A stretch of 64,000 nt of DNA from Methylobacterium thuringiense (GCF_022179645.1 NZ_BPRA01000003.1:226750-290749), one strand, 5' to 3'. Positions 55,209 through 63,376 are shown, counted from the stretch's first letter. Numbers and translations are program-made. The notes: a model not told the origin generated them from the sequence alone.

Positions 55209-56096
55209 TCACGCCGCCTTCGCCCGCGGCTGCACTTCGGCGGTGTAGTCGTCCATCAGGGTCTTGGTCATCGCGGCTGGCGTGAAGCGATAGGGGCCGA
55301 TCTCGGAGACCGGTGTCACCTCGGCGGCCGAACCGGTGATGAAGCACTCCGAAAAGCCTTCCATCTCCTCCGGCCGGATGCGCCGCTCGACGAGCTCGAA
55401 ACCGCGGCGCTTGGCCAGATCGATCACGGTCTGCCGGGTGATGCCGTTGAGGAAGCGGTCGGCCAGCGGCGTATGGATCGCGCCGTCCTGGATGAAGAAG
55501 ATGTTCGCGCCGGTGCATTCGGCGACGTTGTCCTCCCAATCGAGCATCAGCGCGTCGGCATAACCCTTGTTCTCGGCGCGGTGCTTCGAGATCGTGCAGA
55601 TCATGTAGAGCCCCGCCGCCTTCGAGGCCGAGGGGATCGTGCGTGGGTCGGGCCGGCGGTAGTCGGCGATGTCCAGGCGGATGCCCTTCATCTTGGTGGC
55701 CGGGTCGAAATAGCTCGGCCATTCCCAGGCGGCGACGGCGAGGTGGATGGTGTTGCCCTGCGCGGACACGCCCATCATCTCCGAACCGCGCCACGCGACC
55801 GGGCGCAGATAGGCGTCGCTGAGGCCGCTGGTCTTGAGCACGAGTTCCTTCGCGGCCTCGATCTCCTCGACCGAAAAGGGGATCTCGTAATCGAGGTACT
55901 GCGCGGACCGCCTCAGGCGCTCGGCATGCTCGCGGCTCTTGAAGATCACGCCGCCATAGGCGCGCTCGCCCTCGAACACCGACGAGCCGTAATGCAGCCC
56001 GTGGCTCAGCACGTGAATCTTGGCATCCCGCCACGGCACCATGGCGCCGTCGAACCAGATGGTGCCCTCGCGCTCGTCGAAGGGGATCACGGACAT
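55209..56096 (-). CDS. ilvE: Branched-chain amino acid aminotransferase
   Basis: Class IV PLP aminotransferase for Leu, Ile and Val. The 295-residue protein has HVLSHGLHYGSSVFEGERAY (about 28-47), catalytic Lys 159 in PSASKAAGLYM, and the C-terminal ECTGANIFFIQDG with NGITRQTVIDLAKRRGFE. Length fits IlvE (about 290-310). It is divergent from the MarR-OmpR-kinase operon, with 109 bp between. Confidence 0.94.
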   Translation of the reverse strand: MSVIPFDEREGTIWFDGAMVPWRDAKIHVLSHGLHYGSSVFEGERAYGGVIFKSREHAERLRRSAQYLDYEIPFSVEEIEAAKELVLKTSGLSDAYLRPVAWRGSEMMGVSAQGNTIHLAVAAWEWPSYFDPATKMKGIRLDIADYRRPDPRTIPSASKAAGLYMICTISKHRAENKGYADALMLDWEDNVAECTGANIFFIQDGAIHTPLADRFLNGITRQTVIDLAKRRGFELVERRIRPEEMEGFSECFITGSAAEVTPVSEIGPYRFTPAAMTKTLMDDYTAEVQPRAKAA

Positions 56097-56205
56097 GTCG
56101 GCTTCCTCTTACGCGGCATCGAAAAAACCGCGGGTTCGAACGGCGGGCCGGGGGACATCGAGGGGCTGCGCCGGGAGGGTTGACGCCTAACGATGGGGCT
56201 GAGAT

Positions 56206-56832
56206 ATGTCAACAACACTGACTTATCCGCACCGCATCGCCTTCTCCGTCGAGGTCGCCATCGCCTTGCCCCATCGCGCGACGACAGAGGCCGCCGGCGG
56301 CGGCGAGCCGAGCCCGATCATGGAGCCGCATTTTCCCGACCGCAACGACGGCGACGACCTCATCGAATTGCTGTTCTTCGCCTATCGCGATTTCGTCGCC
56401 GACCCCGACCGAATCCTGGCGGAATACGGCTTCGGACGGGCGCATCACCGGGTGCTACACTTCGTCGACCGCTATCCGGGACTCACGATCGCCGAACTCC
56501 TCGATATCCTCCGGATCACGAAGCAGAGCCTCAACCGGGTGCTGAAAGACTTGATCGAACAGGGCTACATCGCGCAGCGCACCGGTACGAACGACCGGCG
56601 CCAGAGGCTGCTGTTCTGCACCGATCTCGGCATCCGTTTCGCGGAGGAGCTGAGCCGGGTGCAGATGCGCCGCGTCGCCCGCGCGCTCGTCGACCAGCCG
56701 CGTCGCGGCGCCAACGACGATCCGGGCGAGGCGCTGGCTTCGGCGCAAGGGTTCCTGCTGGCGATGATCGAGCCGGAAGAGCGCGCCGTCGTCACCCGGC
56801 TGATGGCGCGGCGCGCCAAGGCCGCCGCCTGA
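56206..56832 (+). CDS. petP: MarR-family regulator (PetP-like)
   Basis: A 208-residue winged-helix MarR protein; DNA-binding region at about 75-135: LTIAELLDILRITKQSLNRVLKDLIEQGYIAQRTGTNDRRQRLLF. First gene of a MarR-OmpR-kinase operon equivalent to Rhodobacter PetP-PetR. The start could instead be ATG 56320. It overlaps the next gene by one base (TGATG). Confidence 0.82.
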   Translation: MSTTLTYPHRIAFSVEVAIALPHRATTEAAGGGEPSPIMEPHFPDRNDGDDLIELLFFAYRDFVADPDRILAEYGFGRAHHRVLHFVDRYPGLTIAELLDILRITKQSLNRVLKDLIEQGYIAQRTGTNDRRQRLLFCTDLGIRFAEELSRVQMRRVARALVDQPRRGANDDPGEALASAQGFLLAMIEPEERAVVTRLMARRAKAAA

Positions 56833-57548
56833 TGGCAATCCCTTCCCCGAAGCCGCGCGTCGAGTTGCCGGACCACGCCCCGCACGTCCTCGTGGTCGAC
56901 GACGACCGCCGGGTACGCGAATTGCTGACCCGCTTCCTCGCCGAGCAGGGGTTTCGCGTCACCGCCGCGGCCGACGTGCCCGAGGCCCGCGCCCGCTCGC
57001 AATCCTTCGTGTTCGATGCACTCGTGCTCGACGTGATGATGCCGGGCGAGAACGGCTTCGACTATGCGCGGCAGGTGCGCGAGACCTCGCGGGTGCCGAT
57101 CCTGATGCTCACCGCGCGCTCCAACTCGAACGACCGGGTGATGGGGCTGGAGATCGGCGCCGACGACTATTTGCCAAAGCCCTTCGAGCCCCGCGAGCTG
57201 ATCCTGCGGCTCAACAACATCATCAAGCGGGGCGTGCCGACGGGACCGGTCCGCACGCCGGGCGGCGAGGTCAGCTTCGGGCCGTTCACCTACAAGATCG
57301 ACAGGGGCGAACTCCGGCGCGACGATGAATCCGTCAAGATCAGCGAGCGCGAGCGCGAGATTTTGACCATGCTGGCAGAGGCCCGCGGCGGCAATGTCGA
57401 GCGCGATGCCCTGGCCGGCGGCTGGGCCGGGGAGCGCACCATCGACGTCCAGATCAACCGCCTGCGCCGCAAGACCGAGGTCGACCCGGCCAACCCCATC
57501 TATCTCCAGACGGTGCGCGGCGTCGGCTATCGCCTCGCGGTCGACTGA
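56832..57548 (+). CDS. petR: OmpR-family response regulator (PetR-like)
   Basis: A 238-residue regulator: receiver domain with VLVVDDDRRVRELLTRFLAEQGF, phospho-Asp in DALVLDVMMPGENGFD (about 65-80), conserved Lys in DYLPKPFEP, and an OmpR winged-helix output domain from about 150 (ISEREREILTMLAEARGGNVERDAL, TIDVQINRLRRKTEVDPANPIYLQTVRGVGYRL). In Rhodobacter capsulatus PetR is needed for cytochrome bc1 expression; the same target here is inference. Confidence 0.9.
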   Translation: MAIPSPKPRVELPDHAPHVLVVDDDRRVRELLTRFLAEQGFRVTAAADVPEARARSQSFVFDALVLDVMMPGENGFDYARQVRETSRVPILMLTARSNSNDRVMGLEIGADDYLPKPFEPRELILRLNNIIKRGVPTGPVRTPGGEVSFGPFTYKIDRGELRRDDESVKISEREREILTMLAEARGGNVERDALAGGWAGERTIDVQINRLRRKTEVDPANPIYLQTVRGVGYRLAVD

Positions 57549-57558
57549 CCCGGGGCCC

Positions 57559-58962
57559 ATGATGGCCGAAGGGCGCACGATCGAGGGCACCATCGTCGGC
57601 GAGGCCCCCGCCAAGGAGGAGGTGCGCGCGCGCGGGCCATGGCGGCGCCTGTCCCGGCTGATCGGCGACGTGCTGCCGAAGGGGCTCTATGCCCGCTCGC
57701 TCATCATCATCATCGCGCCGATGGTGCTGCTGCAATCGGTGATCGCCTACACCTTCATGGAGCGCCACTGGCAGCTCGTGACCCGGCGCCTGTCCTCGGC
57801 CGTCACCGCCGACATCGCCGCGCTGATCGACATCTACGAGACATACCCCCAGGACAAGGACGCCGAGACGCTGTCGCGCATCGCCGGCAACCGCCTCAAC
57901 CTCGATCTCGACATCCTGAAGGGGACCAAGCTGCCGCCGCAGGGGCCGCGGCCGTTCTTCTCGATCCTCGACGAGGCCCTGTCCGACGAGATCAAGAAGC
58001 AGATCGCCCGGCCGTTCTGGATCGACACGGTGGGCCGCTCCAACCTCATCGAGATCCGCGTCGCGATCCCCGACGGGGTCATGCGCGTGACGGCGCGGCG
58101 CAGCCAGGCCTACGCCTCCAACTCGCACATCTTCCTGCTCTGGATGGCCGGCTCGTCGATGGTGCTGCTCGGCGTCGCGATCCTGTTCCTGCGCAACCAG
58201 ATCAAGCCGATCCTGCGGCTCTCGGCGGTGGCCGAGAGCTTTGGGAAGGGCCGCGAGATCGAGTTCAAGCCGCGCGGGGCGCGCGAGGTGCGGCAGGCGG
58301 GCCACGCCTTCATCGAGATGAAGCGGCGCATCGAGCGGGCCATGGAGCAGCGCACGACGATGCTCAACGGCGTGTCACACGACCTCCGCACGATCCTCAC
58401 CCGCTTCAAGCTCTCCCTCGCCCTGGTCGAGCAGAGCCCGGACGTGGAGGATCTGGCGCGCGACGTCGACGAGATGAGCCGGATGCTGGAGGGCTACCTC
58501 GCCTTCGCCCGCGGCGACTCCGCCGAGACCGCCGCGGCCACCGACATGCGCGCGCTGCTCGAGGATCTGCGCACCGACATCGAGCGCCTCGGGGCCCACG
58601 TGACCGCCGTGACCCTCGACGGGCGGCCCCTGGTGACGGTGCGGCCCGATGCCTTCCGGCGCTGCCTGTTCAACCTCGCCGCCAACGCCGCCCGCTACGG
58701 CGACACCGTCGCCATCGGCGGGCGCCTCGACGGGCGCTCCTTCCTCGTCTCGATCGACGACGACGGCCCGGGCGTGCCGCCGGAGAGCCGGGAGGAGGTG
58801 TTCAAGCCCTTCGTGCGCCTCGACGACGCCCGCCAGGATGCCGGCGGCTCCGGCCTCGGCCTCGCCATCGCCCGCGACATCGCCCGGACCCACGGCGGCG
58901 ACGTCTCGCTCCACGATTCGCCCCTCGGGGGCCTCCGGGCGACGGTGCGGATCCCGGCCTGA
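57559..58962 (+). CDS. Sensor histidine kinase, partner of PetR-like regulator
   Basis: A 467-residue EnvZ-like kinase. Two transmembrane helices at about 45-66 and 190-215 flank a roughly 125-residue periplasmic region; a HAMP domain follows at about 215-265, then the H-box MLNGVSHDLRTILTRFKLSLAL (phospho-His about 275) and a HATPase with NLAANAARYGDT and GSGLGLAIARDIARTHGGDVSLHD. It starts 11 bases after petR. A decayed copy of its 3' end lies at 59260-59413. Confidence 0.92.
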   Translation: MMAEGRTIEGTIVGEAPAKEEVRARGPWRRLSRLIGDVLPKGLYARSLIIIIAPMVLLQSVIAYTFMERHWQLVTRRLSSAVTADIAALIDIYETYPQDKDAETLSRIAGNRLNLDLDILKGTKLPPQGPRPFFSILDEALSDEIKKQIARPFWIDTVGRSNLIEIRVAIPDGVMRVTARRSQAYASNSHIFLLWMAGSSMVLLGVAILFLRNQIKPILRLSAVAESFGKGREIEFKPRGAREVRQAGHAFIEMKRRIERAMEQRTTMLNGVSHDLRTILTRFKLSLALVEQSPDVEDLARDVDEMSRMLEGYLAFARGDSAETAAATDMRALLEDLRTDIERLGAHVTAVTLDGRPLVTVRPDAFRRCLFNLAANAARYGDTVAIGGRLDGRSFLVSIDDDGPGVPPESREEVFKPFVRLDDARQDAGGSGLGLAIARDIARTHGGDVSLHDSPLGGLRATVRIPA

Positions 58963-58984
58963 GGCGGACGGAATACCGAACGTT

Positions 58985-59000
58985 CGGGACGTTCGTCCCG
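58985..59000. terminator. Hairpin after the histidine kinase gene
   Basis: CGGGAC-GTTC-GTCCCG, 23 bases past the stop. No T-run follows. Confidence 0.35.
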
Positions 59001-59684
59001 CGTGTCCCAGGCCGTCCCACGCGTCGGAACGGGTTCGCGTGGCGGACTCAGCCTCGCGTGAGAGCCATTGACAGCATACCGCTCGTATGCTATTTTTCCT
59101 ATACGGCTGAAGCTTTGGCTGAACAGCGCCGAATGCTTCAGGCACATTCGCTCGCAGACCGTCTCAGCCATACGGAGCGACGGCCTAACCGAGCTTCGCC
59201 GGCTGAATGATACGACGTTTTGCAGCTATCGCGCGATCTGCAGCCAGACAGGCGGGTTACCAGAGAGCCGCACAGAGTTGCTCAAGCTCTTCGCGCACCG
59301 GCACTGTCCAGGTCTGGACGCTGAACTCGGGGCGCGAATTGGTGACAGCCAGGAACATCGCCACGACGCAGGGCGGCGACGTCTCGCTGTACAGTTGTCG
59401 GCTGAAGGCTTGAAGGCAACGGTTCCCTCCTACTTGGGGTCTAAGTGCATCTCGGCTGTTTTGGGTCGAAACCTGCTTGTCCGCCTTGGTTTAGAAATTC
59501 ACAGCAGGCTGACATCTAACGGAGGGCACGTATTGTCCTGAACGACAACGAGTCGTTACTTAGATAGCACACTAAGAAATGGACTCGCCTCGCCTGGTTG
59601 ATGTTAGCCCAGAGACGACCCGCATACCATAAACGGGGCGCTTAAGTCGCCAGCCCCAGTTAAGCTACAATCTCCAAAACCTAG
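59001..59684. other. Gap between the kinase operon and the TIR module, mainly decayed sequence
   Basis: GC content drops in this region. Apart from the kinase fragment (59260-59413) I see no gene; the right part (59530-59684) is AT-richer and leads into the TIR island. Confidence 0.4.
59260..59413 (+). pseudogene. Decayed fragment of a histidine kinase ATPase domain
   Basis: Sequence from 59260 aligns with the upstream kinase gene near its G2-box: CCAGAGAGCCGCACAGAG.. against CCGGAGAGCCGGGAGGAG, about 28 of the first 38 bases identical; then AACATCGCC...GGCGGCGACGTCTCGCTG matches the kinase segment that encodes IARTHGGDVSL. One frame gives ARNIATTQGGDVSLYSC and then ends. This is the relic of a duplicated or degenerate kinase 3' end. 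Confidence 0.6.
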
Positions 59685-60395
59685 TTAGACTGTGACTAAG
59701 TCGGCAATTTTCGCAGCGACGTCTGTCATTGACTCTTCGATAGTGCTCAATCCGCTCCGCGAGGCGAGCAGAGGACTAATTTCACGAAGAGCTTCATACG
59801 TCGTGTCATGCACGATGGGAACAAGCCGCTCACCTGCGAGGAGGGCCGAGAGTTCTTTGTCGGCGATACCTTCTTTTGGAAGGCGACGCAGCAACGCGGG
59901 AGTCACCAGCACAAGTCCGATCCGCGAATTCGCCAACCCCTTGTCAATGGCGCGGAGCAAGGGCACGCCGAGGCCAACATCCTTCTCGCTGAACCAGACC
60001 TTTACACCGCTTGCAACGAGCAGATCATGCAACTCCTTGGCGGCGCCCTGTCGATCGTCCCATGCATGGCAAAGAAAAACGTCCCGAAGGTCGAGTGTTG
60101 CTTGCTTCTCAACGTTCTCGCGAACCGGCGTAAGTGCCCGCACCTCGGCAGGGGTGTACAACACTGTCGAACCAGTTTGCGACCATCTCGGCTTCACACT
60201 GCGGCCGCCGCCGCTACCGCCGCTCCGGCCGCCGCCGCCGCTTCCTGGGGAGGTATAGGATGGGTACGAGCTCGACCCAAAATCGCCGTAGCTGCTGTAG
60301 CCGCCGTAAAACCGGGAGCGACCACCGCATGCAGGGCAGGCGGCTGCACCGCTCGCTGTGCGATGACCTCTTGCTGGCGCAGTGCATCTAGCCAT
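59685..60395 (-). CDS. TIR-domain protein with Cys-rich N-terminal segment and Gly-rich linker
   Basis: A 236-residue protein. The TIR domain lies at about 103-232: DVFLCHAWDD (105-114) corresponds to the common DVFLSHASED strand, then VKVWFSEKDVGLGVPLLRAIDKGLANSRIGLVLVTPALL and DKELSALL. Glu 181 aligns with the catalytic Glu of NADase TIR domains such as SARM1 E642 (my alignment by eye). The N-terminus has CPACGG at 20-25, a Tyr/Ser/Gly stretch and a GGGG linker at 51-66. It follows the small repeat gene by 14 bases; divergent from the XRE/ImmA pair. Confidence 0.8.
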   Translation of the reverse strand: MARCTAPARGHRTASGAAACPACGGRSRFYGGYSSYGDFGSSSYPSYTSPGSGGGGRSGGSGGGRSVKPRWSQTGSTVLYTPAEVRALTPVRENVEKQATLDLRDVFLCHAWDDRQGAAKELHDLLVASGVKVWFSEKDVGLGVPLLRAIDKGLANSRIGLVLVTPALLRRLPKEGIADKELSALLAGERLVPIVHDTTYEALREISPLLASRSGLSTIEESMTDVAAKIADLVTV

Positions 60396-60409
60396 GTGCG
60401 AGCTCCCTA

Positions 60410-60625
60410 CTAAGAGTTTTTTTCAGTCGTCCGCGGGCTGCGCTGCCCGTGCCCAGTTGTGACATACCGGCCACTAATCGCGCTCCGGTGATGGTCACCA
60501 CTCGATCCCTTCGGACCGGGAGCCTCTTTTACCGTCGTATGCGGGCTGCGCTGCCCGTGAGCGTTCGTGACGTATCGCCCGCTGATAACGCTGCGATAAC
60601 CACCACCTGAACCACTTTTGGCCAT
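60410..60625 (-). CDS. Small protein with two SGRYVT repeats
   Basis: A 71-residue basic protein with a tandem repeat: YRSVISGRYVTNAHGQRSPHTTVKE and HRSAISGRYVTTGHGQRSPRTTEK. Homologous single-repeat proteins (SGRYVTxxxAxxxPxTT) are common in proteobacterial accessory regions; function unknown. It is the first gene of the leftward arm, 14 bases upstream of the TIR gene. ATG 60625 (MAKSGSGGG) is the likely start. Confidence 0.75.
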   Translation of the reverse strand: MAKSGSGGGYRSVISGRYVTNAHGQRSPHTTVKEAPGPKGSSGDHHRSAISGRYVTTGHGQRSPRTTEKNS

Positions 60626-60654
60626 TGATCTCTCCTTCATATGCCTCCGCGACA

Positions 60655-60667
60655 TTGCGAGATGCGC
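60655..60667. promoter_or_regulatory. Candidate operator half, copy 1 of TTGC-N-AGAT-N-GC
   Basis: TTGCGAGATGCGC matches the left part of the two fuller copies nearby but its right arm is degenerate. It lies 30 bases upstream of the leftward start at 60625. Confidence 0.45.
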
Positions 60668-60672
60668 GGCCG

Positions 60673-60688
60673 GTTGCTAGATCGCAAC
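60673..60688. promoter_or_regulatory. Candidate operator, copy 2: perfect dyad GTTGC-N6-GCAAC
   Basis: GTTGCTAGATCGCAAC is a perfect 5+5-bp dyad in the middle of the 113-bp divergent region between the SGRYVT/TIR and XRE/ImmA arms. Confidence 0.6.
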
Positions 60689-60717
60689 TCGTTCGTTTAT
60701 TGCGCAGGAGCATTTAC

Positions 60718-60733
60718 GTTGCAAGATAGCAAT
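60718..60733. promoter_or_regulatory. Candidate operator, copy 3: near-perfect dyad just before the XRE start
   Basis: GTTGCAAGATAGCAAT shares 13 of 16 bases with copy 2 and ends five bases before the XRE start codon at 60739, where bound repressor would block its own expression. Confidence 0.6.
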
Positions 60734-60738
60734 CGCCC

Positions 60739-61092
60739 ATGACCGCCGGAAAATTCGATGGCGCCGCCTTTTTTTCTGCTCTTGACGCAGAGCGCCAGTC
60801 ACGCGGTATCACTTGGAAGAAAGTGGCGGAGCAAGCTGAGGTACCAGCGTCGACGCTAACGCGCATGTCGCAAGGTCGACATCCCGACGTGAACACGCTT
60901 GCTGCTTTATGCTTGTGGTCTGGACTCAACTCTGCAAATTTTTCGCGTACCGCGCATAGCCAAGCTGGCGGTGCATCCCCACTTGCACAGATCACAGCTT
61001 TGTTGCGAGCAGATCCCGCCCTTTCGCAAGAAGGCGTTCAGGCGTTAGAAGCCATCATCAAGGTAGCGTATCAACAGATGCGTAAGCAGTAA
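60739..61092 (+). CDS. XRE/Cro-type helix-turn-helix regulator
   Basis: A 117-residue protein with an XRE HTH at about 15-70: FFSALDAERQSRGITWKKVAEQAEVPASTLTRMSQGRHPDVNTLAALCLWSGL, and a C-terminal helical region (LLRADPALSQEGVQALEAIIKVAY) for dimerisation. No strong ribosome site lies close to ATG 60739; AGGAG is 28 bases upstream. It precedes the ImmA/IrrE peptidase gene by 18 bases, the classic repressor-antirepressor pairing. Confidence 0.88.
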   Translation: MTAGKFDGAAFFSALDAERQSRGITWKKVAEQAEVPASTLTRMSQGRHPDVNTLAALCLWSGLNSANFSRTAHSQAGGASPLAQITALLRADPALSQEGVQALEAIIKVAYQQMRKQ

Positions 61093-61110
61093 CAGTGCCA
61101 GCCGGCTCCG

Positions 61111-61668
61111 ATGCGAAGAGGATTTAAGGCAGAGGCTAACTCGTATGCTCGCGATATGAGGGAGGAGTTAGGCGTTCAGTTGCACGAGCCGCTTTGCCCG
61201 TGGAAATTGATTGAACATCTCGGCTATAACGTCGTAAAGCTAAGCGATTTTGCTAGCAGAGAACCTGAGGCAGTCGCCTACCTGACTTCAGGTGTCGGGC
61301 AGACTGAGTTCTCAGCAGTGACCCTGCCTAACGATGGCGCTCCTTGGATCGTGCATAACGATTCGCACAGCACAGGACGACAAGGCGCTAACCTTGCTCA
61401 TGAGGCCGCCCATGGCCTTCTCTGTCATCAGGGTTCGCCTTTGACAGACGCCCGTGGTGCCCGGATTTTTAACCGTGAGCAAGAAAATGAAGCAAACTGG
61501 CTCGGACCGGCCCTGCTAATATCTGACGAAGCAGCAATCTATATTGCTCAGAAACGTCTCAGCCCGGCAGCAGCATGTCATATGTATGGCGTTAGCAACG
61601 ATTTGCTTCAGATGCGCCTTTGGGTATCGGCGGCTTATACTCGAGTAGCTAGGAGCCGGGCCGCATAG
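61111..61668 (+). CDS. ImmA/IrrE-family metallopeptidase
   Basis: A 185-residue zinc peptidase: HExxH as LAHEAAHGLL (His 97, Glu 98, His 101), third ligand region NEANWLGPALLI (Glu 127). In Bacillus ImmA and Deinococcus IrrE such peptidases cleave their partner XRE repressor in response to damage. The direct upstream partner here is the XRE protein. N-terminal about 45 residues contain LCPWKLIEHLGYNVVKLSD, the family lead-in. Confidence 0.88.
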   Translation: MRRGFKAEANSYARDMREELGVQLHEPLCPWKLIEHLGYNVVKLSDFASREPEAVAYLTSGVGQTEFSAVTLPNDGAPWIVHNDSHSTGRQGANLAHEAAHGLLCHQGSPLTDARGARIFNREQENEANWLGPALLISDEAAIYIAQKRLSPAAACHMYGVSNDLLQMRLWVSAAYTRVARSRAA

Positions 61669-61829
61669 CGACAGTGGGTGGTGCCCAGACTTTTGTTGTC
61701 TGCATTACTACTTGTGAGTAACAAGCCGATCTTTTCAGATAGCCGCTTGGGGTCGCAAGCGGAAGCCTGCCCCGAGCGGATTCCAAATAAGACGCAGCTG
61801 GGCGACGATACGCGCTCCGGCCCACCGCC

Positions 61830-62633
61830 CTACACCCCCACCGCGTCCAACAACCCCTCCACCATCCCCCGATACCCCGCCCCAAACAGGCGCAGATGCA
61901 CCAACGCCGGCCACAACTGGTAGAGCGGCACGCGCTCCGAAAAACCCGGCTCGGCCGGGCCGTAGGCATCGCGAAAGGCCGGGCCGGGGCGGCCGAACAG
62001 GGTGAGTAGGGCGAGGTCGACTTCGGCGTGGCCGTAGGAGCAGGCCGGGTCGATCAGGCCGGAGACGCGGGCGCCGTCGCACAGCACGTTGCCGCCCCAG
62101 AGGTCGCCGTGCAGCAGCGCCGGGCGCGGCCGGGCCGGCAGTCTTTTCGAGAGGGACGCGGCCAGGGACTCGATGCGCCGGCCGAGCGCGGGGTCGCAAT
62201 GCGGAACGTGGCAGAGCAGGCGGCGCTCGGCCCAAAAGGCGGGCCACTCCGCGCTCCAGCCGTTTTCGATCGCGACCCGGCCGAAGGCGAAGTCCTGCGC
62301 CCAGCCGTAACGCGCGCCCGTCGCGGCATGGAGCCGGGCGACGGCACGGCCGAGATCCGCGTCGGCGCCGCGATCGTCGCTGACGGCCAGGCGCTCCAGG
62401 ACGAGGGCGGTGGCGTCGACCGCCAGGACGTCCGGCGCGGGCGCGCCGGTGGCCCGGATCGCGCGCAGCATCGCGGCCTCGGCCGGCGGGTCCGGGCCGT
62501 CCTTCACCACCGCCTCGCGCCCGTCCGCCAGCACGATGCGCATCACGCTGGACAGATCGCCGCCGCCAATGGGCTCGGCCCGCACAAGGCTGCCGCCGAG
62601 CAGGGCGGCGCCGTGCGCCGCGAGAGCGCTCAC
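61830..62633 (-). CDS. Fructosamine kinase-family protein
   Basis: A 267-residue phosphotransferase of the fructosamine/ketosamine-3-kinase family: GGDLSSVMRIVLADGREAVVKDG (ATP-binding Lys), LHAATGARYGWAQDF, catalytic LLHGDLWGGNVLCDG and the Mg site in LIDPACSYGHAEVDLALLTLFG. It starts at GTG 62633, overlapping the stop of the phosphatase gene (GTGA). Family members phosphorylate and release sugars from glycated proteins; the phosphatase partner is consistent with a protein-repair operon. Confidence 0.88.
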   Translation of the reverse strand: MSALAAHGAALLGGSLVRAEPIGGGDLSSVMRIVLADGREAVVKDGPDPPAEAAMLRAIRATGAPAPDVLAVDATALVLERLAVSDDRGADADLGRAVARLHAATGARYGWAQDFAFGRVAIENGWSAEWPAFWAERRLLCHVPHCDPALGRRIESLAASLSKRLPARPRPALLHGDLWGGNVLCDGARVSGLIDPACSYGHAEVDLALLTLFGRPGPAFRDAYGPAEPGFSERVPLYQLWPALVHLRLFGAGYRGMVEGLLDAVGV

Positions 62634-63097
62634 CGCGAAAACTTTTCGACGAGGGCGCGGGCACCCGCGGTCACGTCGGCCCAGGTCGTGTCGAAGCCGG
62701 CATCCGCGCCGTAATAAGGGTCGGCCACGGCCTCGCCCCGGCGGCCGGGTACGTGGTCGAGGAGGAGCGACAGGGCGGCCCCGTCCGCCGGCCGCATCCG
62801 CTCCAGCACCGCGAGGTTGTCGCGATCGAGGGCGACGATGTGGGTGAAGCGACTGAAATCGCCGGGCTGGACCTGCCGGGCGCCGTAGCCGGAGATGTCG
62901 ACGCCGTGGCGCCGCGCCACCGCCTGCGCCCGGCGATCCGGCGGGTTGCCGACATGCCAGGCGCCGGTGCCGGCCGAGTCGGCCTCCACGTCGAGCCCGG
63001 CACGCTCGGCCTCCTGTCGGAAGGCGGCTTCGGCCAGGGGCGAGCGACAGATGTTGCCGAGGCAGACGAACAGCACGGCGGGCTTGCGGTCGGGCAT
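62630..63097 (-). CDS. Low-molecular-weight protein-tyrosine phosphatase
   Basis: A 155-residue enzyme with the P-loop VLFVCLGNICRSPLAEA (C-x5-R, about 9-24) and the catalytic Asp in DPYYG (about 126-130). ATG 63097 is the family start. It is upstream of and coupled to the fructosamine kinase gene. Related pairs are seen in other bacteria, where the phosphatase may act on ribulosamine or erythrulosamine phosphates. Confidence 0.92.
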   Translation of the reverse strand: MPDRKPAVLFVCLGNICRSPLAEAAFRQEAERAGLDVEADSAGTGAWHVGNPPDRRAQAVARRHGVDISGYGARQVQPGDFSRFTHIVALDRDNLAVLERMRPADGAALSLLLDHVPGRRGEAVADPYYGADAGFDTTWADVTAGARALVEKFSR

Positions 63098-63308
63098 CGG
63101 GTCCTCGTCGGTCGGCGTCGGCGTAAAGGCTCGGCAATCGACCGCCAACCTTGTGTCCGGGGGGATTGCTCCGCGTCCACCCCGCGCCCTTCCCCGGCGG
63201 GTGGAGGGGCAGCGGAACCCGACCTGGAGTCCGGCACGAGGCGTCGCGACGGGGCGGGATCTCGGCGATTCTCGTATCGAGCCGTTGACGCGGCGTTTGT
63301 TCCGCTAG

Positions 63309-63352
63309 AGCGCTTTCCGACCAAGTGGTTGCCGGTTGGTCGAAAGAAAGCG
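63309..63352. repeat. 44-bp palindromic element
   Basis: GCGCTTTC pairs with GAAAGCGC and GACCAA with TTGGTC around an 11-base centre. This CTAGAGCGCTTTCCGAC-type sequence recalls dispersed intergenic repeats in Methylobacterium-type genomes. Confidence 0.65.
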
Positions 63353-63376
63353 CGTCACAATGAAGGCTTAGAGACG

